Source: Blastococcus sp. CT_GayMR19 | Lineage (GTDB): Bacteria; Actinomycetota; Actinomycetes; Mycobacteriales; Geodermatophilaceae | DNA length: 64,000 nucleotides | Assembly (NCBI RefSeq): GCF_004570385.1 | Contig: NZ_SPQL01000003.1 | Coordinates: forward strand, 186,001-250,000 | Direction of reading: 5' to 3' | In this document: in pieces, positions 60,291-64,000 of the stretch | Layout of the letters: each line of letters starts with the position of its first letter | Numbering within the stretch: the stretch's first letter is position 1 | Notes under the pieces: model-generated | What the model was told of the DNA's origin: nothing | Databases searched by the model: none | What the model saw: only the letters and a program-made list of their open reading frames with translations | Translations under genes and position numbers: made by a program

Positions 60291-60391
60291 CGGGCCTCCT
60301 GGCAGCGCTCTTGCTCGTGGCCGGCCGAGGCGCGGGCACACCAGCGCGACGATCGGCGTCCCCACGAACCTGGCCATGAGCACGGTCACCC

Positions 60392-61471
60392 TCATCGGCG
60401 GTCTCTGTGACCCGACCACTCGGGCCTCGTGGAGTCGTCGACACGATGGCCGGGGAGCAGGCCCGAGCGGACGAGCTTCTCGGCCAACGCCGTGCCGTCC
60501 CCGGCGCGGAAGAGAGGGATCGAGCCAACCCTTTCCTCGGTCTCGGGCGTCGCGGTGCCTATCGGTGCGACGCTCCGCAACGCGATGGCCGCCACCTGTT
60601 GGGGATGTGCGCGGGCGAAGTCGCGGTAGATCTCGGGATCGTGCTCGCCGTCGTCCCCGATCAGCACCCAGTCCACGCTGGGCAGCTCCTCGGCCAGCCG
60701 CTCCAGCGACCCCCGCTTGTGGGCCTTGCCGCTGCGAAACCATGCGCGTGGGCTGATGCCCCAGTCGGTCAACAGGAGCGCGCCCGCCGGGAAGCCGTGC
60801 CGGTCCAAGAAGTCGGTGATCGAGCCCGCCAGGTTCCACGGCCCGTTGCTCAGATAGATGACGGGTGCGTGTGGGGAATCCTCGACGAGACGGGCGAGCA
60901 GCGCTGCCATGCCGTCCACGGGGCGGCGGGTCGAGCCGTTGCCGGCGAAGGTGCGCCACGCAGCTCGGAGGGGATGTCGGATTCCGGTGATCCAGACCGT
61001 GTCGTCGATGTCGCAGACAACACCTCGGGTCGCATCGGGTGAGGCGACGTGCACCGGCACCGGCACCGGCGGACGGCCGTCGACGTGCAGGAGCGCGGAG
61101 ATCTGCCCCGGAGGCAGCTCGACGGGGATGGTGAGGTCGATCAGGCCAGCCTCGTCGGCTCGTGTACGCACCCGCGTAGTGCCCAGGCTGATGTCGATCT
61201 CGCCGTGAGGCTGTTCCAGAGTGAGCAGCCGCCGCCAGCCAGGGATGTCGAGGCGGGCGTTGGGGTCCGTACCGGCCGGGGCGAGCAGGAGCCGCCCGCG
61301 CACCCGTGCCCGGCCCCGCGCGGCATAGCTGGGATAGCCGAGGGCTGCGGTGGTCCAGCCGCGGCGACGGGCGCGCACGGACAGCACCTCGTTGACGCGG
61401 GTCTGGACCCGGTACGCGGTGGCGACGAAGCGCAGCAACCGGCTCGGGGGAACGGCGGGTCGGTCGGTCAT
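60392..61471 (-). CDS. App1-type phosphatidate phosphatase (DUF2183)
   Basis: 359 residues from ATG 61471, with GGAGGTG five bases upstream. The N-terminal beta domain (about 55-145, GYPSYAARGRARVRGRLLLAPAG, in pieces) leads to the haloacid-dehalogenase core: D-x-D-x-T as VVCDIDDTVWITG (D154, D156), then PVIYLSNGPWNLAGSITDFL with the Ser/Asn motif, KRGSLERLAEELP for the Lys and VLIGDDGEHDPEIYRDFA. The D-I-D-D-T and SNGPWNL motifs are specific for App1/DUF2183 proteins, which dephosphorylate phosphatidic acid in yeast. No membrane segment. Single gene between module copy B and an IS481 relic. Confidence 0.9.
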   Translation of the reverse strand: MTDRPAVPPSRLLRFVATAYRVQTRVNEVLSVRARRRGWTTAALGYPSYAARGRARVRGRLLLAPAGTDPNARLDIPGWRRLLTLEQPHGEIDISLGTTRVRTRADEAGLIDLTIPVELPPGQISALLHVDGRPPVPVPVHVASPDATRGVVCDIDDTVWITGIRHPLRAAWRTFAGNGSTRRPVDGMAALLARLVEDSPHAPVIYLSNGPWNLAGSITDFLDRHGFPAGALLLTDWGISPRAWFRSGKAHKRGSLERLAEELPSVDWVLIGDDGEHDPEIYRDFARAHPQQVAAIALRSVAPIGTATPETEERVGSIPLFRAGDGTALAEKLVRSGLLPGHRVDDSTRPEWSGHRDRR

Positions 61472-61560
61472 CGAGCACCTCCGGCGGCGAAGCGGCCAGC
61501 CGACCGTACTGAGCGACGAACGTCGCTGCAGTTCAGATCCGCAGTGCTGCGGCCTCGGCC

Positions 61561-61709
61561 GCGTTCGAGGGCGAGACCGTCGCCATCTGCAAGGACGTCG
61601 ACCGGCACTGCCACGAGGCCGGCACGGCATCAATCGCCGCCCAACTGGAGCCCGGCACAGCACAAGCCCGGTCCGGCACACCTGTGGACGGTGTCCCGCG
61701 ATATCGCGC
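61561..61709 (+). mobile_element. IS481-family relic abutting tRNA-Leu
   Basis: Frame from 61561: FEGETVAICKDVDRHCHEAG and TASIAAQLEPGTAQ align with the intact transposase (LEDEIVAIRKDLDRQGHEAG; AATIAAHLTRRHGTSP). Then ggtgtcccgcgatatcgcgct (61690-61710) aligns with the IS right end at 54889-54910, directly followed by gtgtccgagg, the tRNA 3' end. All of the DDE domain is lost, so this is an internal-deletion remnant that keeps the IS end. Confidence 0.65.
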
Positions 61710-61797
61710 TGGTGTCCGAGGGGGGACTTGAACCCCCACGCCCGATAAAGGGCACTAGCACCTCAAGCTAGCGCGTCTGCCATTCCGCCACCCGGAC
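61710..61797 (-). tRNA. tRNA-Leu(GAG)
   Basis: 88 nt including an encoded CCA. Acceptor stem GTCCGGG/CTCGGAC, D-arm region TGGCGGAATGGCAGACGC, anticodon stem CTAGC/GCTAG with loop TTGAGGT (anticodon GAG), long class-II variable arm (TGCCC...GGGCG), T-arm GGGGGTTCAAGTCCCCC. All features fit leucine tRNA. Next to an IS481 relic on its 3' side. Confidence 0.95.
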
Positions 61798-61882
61798 AGG
61801 TGGGCGCCCTCGCGAGCGCCAGGAGTCAGCATAGACGAGCCTCGACGGCGGTCGGGGGACCCCCGGTGGCAGGATCGGCCGC

Positions 61883-63211
61883 ATGGCCGACCCGACCCCG
61901 CAGCCCCTCGCCGGCGCCCAGGACGAGGTCGCCGAGCTGCTCTCCGACCTCATCCGCATCGACACGACGAACACCGGCGACACGTCCACCAGCGCGGGGG
62001 AGCGCGCGGCCGCCGAGTGGGTGGCCTGCAAGCTCGCCGACGTCGGCATCGAGTCGGAGATCCACGAGTCCCAGCCCGGCCGCGCCAGCCTGGTCGCCCG
62101 CATCCCCGGCGCCGACCGGTCCCGCCCGGCACTGTTGGTGCACGGCCACCTCGACGTCGTCCCCGCGGATCCGGCCGAGTGGAGCGTCCACCCGTTCTCC
62201 GGCGAGGAGCGCGACGGCTACGTCTGGGGCCGCGGCGCCGTCGACATGAAGGACATGGACGCCATGGTGCTGGCGCTGGTCCGGGACTGGGCCCGCACCG
62301 GCGTCCAGCCGCCCCGCGACATCGTCCTGGCCTACGTCGCCGACGAGGAGGCCGGCGGCAAGCTCGGCGCCCGCTGGCTCGTCGACGAGCACCCCGGTCT
62401 CTTCCTGGGCTGCACCGAGGCGATCAGCGAGGTCGGCGGGTTCTCCATCACCGTCCGCGACGACCTGCGGCTCTACCTCGTCCAGACCGCCGAGAAGGGC
62501 CTGGCCTGGATGCGGCTGACGGCCACCGGCAGGCCCGGCCACGGCTCGTTCGTGCACGACGACAACGCCGTCACCCGGCTCTGCGAGGCGGTCGCCCGCC
62601 TTGGCTCCGCCCGGCTGCCCACCACCCTCACCCCGCCGATGCGCGCCTTCCTCGCGGCGGTCGAGGACGCCTACGGCGTCGAGATCGACCCCGACCAGCC
62701 GGAGGAGGCGCTGGCCCGCCTGGGCAGCATCAGCCGGATGATCGGCGCGGCCCTGCGCAACACGGTCAACCCCACGATGCTCGACGCCGGCTACAAGGCG
62801 AACGTCATCCCCGGCACCGCGAGCGCGACGGTCGACGGGCGCTTCCTGTACGGCCAGCAGGAGGAGTTCGAGCGCCAGCTGGCCGGCCTGATCGGTGAGG
62901 GCGTCCAGCGCGAGTGGATCGTCCACGACCAGGCCGTGGAGACGACGTTCGACGGCCCGCTGGTCGACCAGATGGTCGCCGCCCTCAAGGCCGAGGACGA
63001 CGGCGCGCGCCCCGTGCCCTTCACCATGAGCGGCGGCACCGACGCCAAGAGCTTCGAGCGCCTCGGCATGCGCTGCTTCGGCTTCTCCCCGCTGCGGCTG
63101 CCGCCGGACCTCGACTTCGCCTCGCTGTTCCACGGCATCGACGAACGGGTCCCGGTCGAGTCGCTGAAGTTCGGCATCCGGGTACTGGACCGGTTCCTAC
63201 GCTCTGCATGA
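61883..63211 (+). CDS. M20/M25/M40 family metallo-hydrolase (dipeptidase-like)
   Basis: 442 residues. Di-zinc site: LLVHGHLDVVP (H89, D91), GRGAVDMKDMDAMV (bridging D), catalytic Glu pair in YVADEEAGGKLGARWL, and later ligands toward the C-terminus (FTMSGGTDAKSFERLG; ASLFHGIDERVPVESL). The lid-domain insert GRPGHGSFVHDDNAV carries the conserved His. Actinobacterial members of this size are aminoacylases/dipeptidases of the ArgE-DapE group; substrate unknown. ATG 61883 is 86 bp from the tRNA; downstream, an SDR gene starts 8 bp after the stop, so they form an operon. Confidence 0.92.
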   Translation: MADPTPQPLAGAQDEVAELLSDLIRIDTTNTGDTSTSAGERAAAEWVACKLADVGIESEIHESQPGRASLVARIPGADRSRPALLVHGHLDVVPADPAEWSVHPFSGEERDGYVWGRGAVDMKDMDAMVLALVRDWARTGVQPPRDIVLAYVADEEAGGKLGARWLVDEHPGLFLGCTEAISEVGGFSITVRDDLRLYLVQTAEKGLAWMRLTATGRPGHGSFVHDDNAVTRLCEAVARLGSARLPTTLTPPMRAFLAAVEDAYGVEIDPDQPEEALARLGSISRMIGAALRNTVNPTMLDAGYKANVIPGTASATVDGRFLYGQQEEFERQLAGLIGEGVQREWIVHDQAVETTFDGPLVDQMVAALKAEDDGARPVPFTMSGGTDAKSFERLGMRCFGFSPLRLPPDLDFASLFHGIDERVPVESLKFGIRVLDRFLRSA

Positions 63212-63218
63212 TGGGGGA

Positions 63219-64000
63219 GTGACCGACACCACGCCCGCGCCCGGCTCCGTCGCACTCGTCACCGGGGGGACCGGCGGTTTCGGTCGCGCGCTGGCCCCCA
63301 AGCTCCGGGCGCTCGGCGTCACCGTCATCCTCGCCGACCTCGACAGCGACCGGGCGCGGCAGGTCGCCGGTGATCTGGACAGCGAGTTCGTCGCCCTCGA
63401 CGTCACCGACCGCGCCGCCAACGAGGCCGTCGTCGCGCAGGTCGAGGCCGAGCACGGCCGCCTCGACGCGGTCTTCCTCAACGCCGGGATCGCCGGGTTC
63501 GACTCCGAGGACCTCTTCGACCTGGAGAACTTCCTGCACGTGGTCGACGTCGACCTGCTCGGCGTCGTCTACGGGGCCGCGGCCGCGATTCCCGCGCTGC
63601 AGCGCGCCGGCGGCGGGGCGATCGTCGTGACGGCGTCCCTCGCCGGCCTCTCACCCATGGCGACCGACCCCGGCTACAGCGTGGCCAAGGGCGGGGCGGT
63701 GGCCTTCGTGCGCTCGATGGCGCCCCGGCTGTCTGCCGAGGACATCACGATCACGGCGATCTGCCCGGGCTTCGCCGACACCGCGATCATCGACCCGATC
63801 CGCGAGGAATTCGAGAAGGCCGGCTTCCCGGTGCTCACCGCCGACGAGGTCGCGGACGCGATGGTCGCCGCCTGGGCGTCGGGGGAGCCGGGCGCGGCCT
63901 ACATCATCCAGCCCGGCATCGGCGCCGTCCCGTACAAGTTCAAGGGCGTGCCCTCGGCGAAGACCGGAACCGGCGAGACCGCCGTCGTCCCGGAGGCGCT
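63219..64000 (+). CDS. SDR family oxidoreductase (3' end outside the window)
   Basis: At least 260 residues; the frame is open to the window end. Cofactor motif SVALVTGGTGGFGRALAPKL, ILADLDSDRARQ (Asp at the end of the second strand, favouring NAD(H)), LNAGIAGFDSED (NAG motif), catalytic Ser in VVTASLAGLS and Tyr/Lys in YSVAKGGAVAF, then ITAICPGFADTAII. A classical short-chain dehydrogenase; substrate unknown. GTG 63219 lies 8 bp after the M20 gene stop, which implies co-transcription; the G-rich run directly before it overlaps the start, so the exact start is uncertain. Confidence 0.88.
   Translation, partial: MTDTTPAPGSVALVTGGTGGFGRALAPKLRALGVTVILADLDSDRARQVAGDLDSEFVALDVTDRAANEAVVAQVEAEHGRLDAVFLNAGIAGFDSEDLFDLENFLHVVDVDLLGVVYGAAAAIPALQRAGGGAIVVTASLAGLSPMATDPGYSVAKGGAVAFVRSMAPRLSAEDITITAICPGFADTAIIDPIREEFEKAGFPVLTADEVADAMVAAWASGEPGAAYIIQPGIGAVPYKFKGVPSAKTGTGETAVVPEA

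Larger units (their letters stand above)
59637..60391. other. Gene-poor stretch holding module copy B
   Basis: 755 bp with no intact gene. The right two thirds carry the repeated module (listed separately). Left part: probable promoter of the coupled small genes. Frames here are short and Arg/Pro-rich. Confidence 0.5.

Noticed and set aside
61559-61797. Possible phage or ICE attachment site at tRNA-Leu
   Set aside because: The tRNA 3' end has an IS481 relic beside it but no integrase gene or a second long tRNA-end copy; only a 10-12 nt match exists elsewhere, too short to call an att site.

Overview
The window is very GC-rich, uses GTG starts freely and has dense, short-spaced operons. Its gene content includes GTP-type PEP carboxykinase, SARP and LAL regulators, Septum_form and DUF6653/DUF6529 proteins. 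This points to a chromosomal segment of a filamentous or soil actinobacterium; a Geodermatophilaceae-like organism is my inference. No ribosomal RNA or CRISPR array is visible. The only tRNA is tRNA-Leu(GAG) near 61.7 kb.

Layout. 0-5.3 kb: membrane and envelope genes (DUF6529, a flippase-like integral membrane protein, a GT4 glycosyltransferase, and divergently a CDP-alcohol phosphatidyltransferase and an LTA-synthase-like sulfatase-fold protein). 5.5-6.9 kb: an exported aldose 1-epimerase closed by a strong terminator. 6.9-14.1 kb: a four-gene leftward cluster (FAD oxidoreductase, alpha/beta hydrolase, methyltransferase, DUF6653) divergent from a large SARP/STAND regulator, with an 11-bp direct repeat between them. 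14.1-19.9 kb: a CrtA-like monooxygenase, a large exported M14 carboxypeptidase, a Septum_form gene broken by an amber codon, and a small unknown gene. 19.9-27 kb: a Baeyer-Villiger monooxygenase/hydrolase pair, an amidase, a LuxR regulator and a PAS/GAF/SpoIIE phosphatase. 27-36 kb: a decayed CPBP protease gene, a KMO-like flavin monooxygenase, a LAL regulator with a 1-nt frameshift, and a P450-BM3-type fused monooxygenase. 36-43.7 kb: a gluzincin metalloprotease, a VOC protein, a two-component system, and an exported beta-propeller protein overlapping an ankyrin lipoprotein. 43.8-51 kb: a serine hydrolase with a frameshifted tail, a diacylglycerol-kinase-like enzyme, a decayed patatin, a phospholipase D and PEPCK.

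51-62 kb is the mobile part. It holds an IS110 remnant, a lower-GC Sll1717-type P-loop ATPase (possible defence gene), a complete IS481-family element, and two copies of an uncharacterised ~230-bp module. The IS481 element interrupts one of those copies. Further IS481 relics lie at 35.9 kb and abutting the 3' end of tRNA-Leu, and an inverted repeat resembling the IS481 end lies at 7.6 kb. Between them are a carotenoid oxygenase, an NAD(P)-binding protein with an intact CPBP protease, and an App1-type phosphatase. The window closes with an M20 peptidase and the start of an SDR.

Two themes stand out. First, gene decay is frequent: one amber codon, several frameshifts and several transposase relics. 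Second, the IS481 family here repeatedly sits next to the sequence gtgtccgagg. The best candidates for something undescribed are the 230-bp module with its IS481 target relationship, the isolated Sll1717-type ATPase, and the SARP-controlled four-gene cluster.
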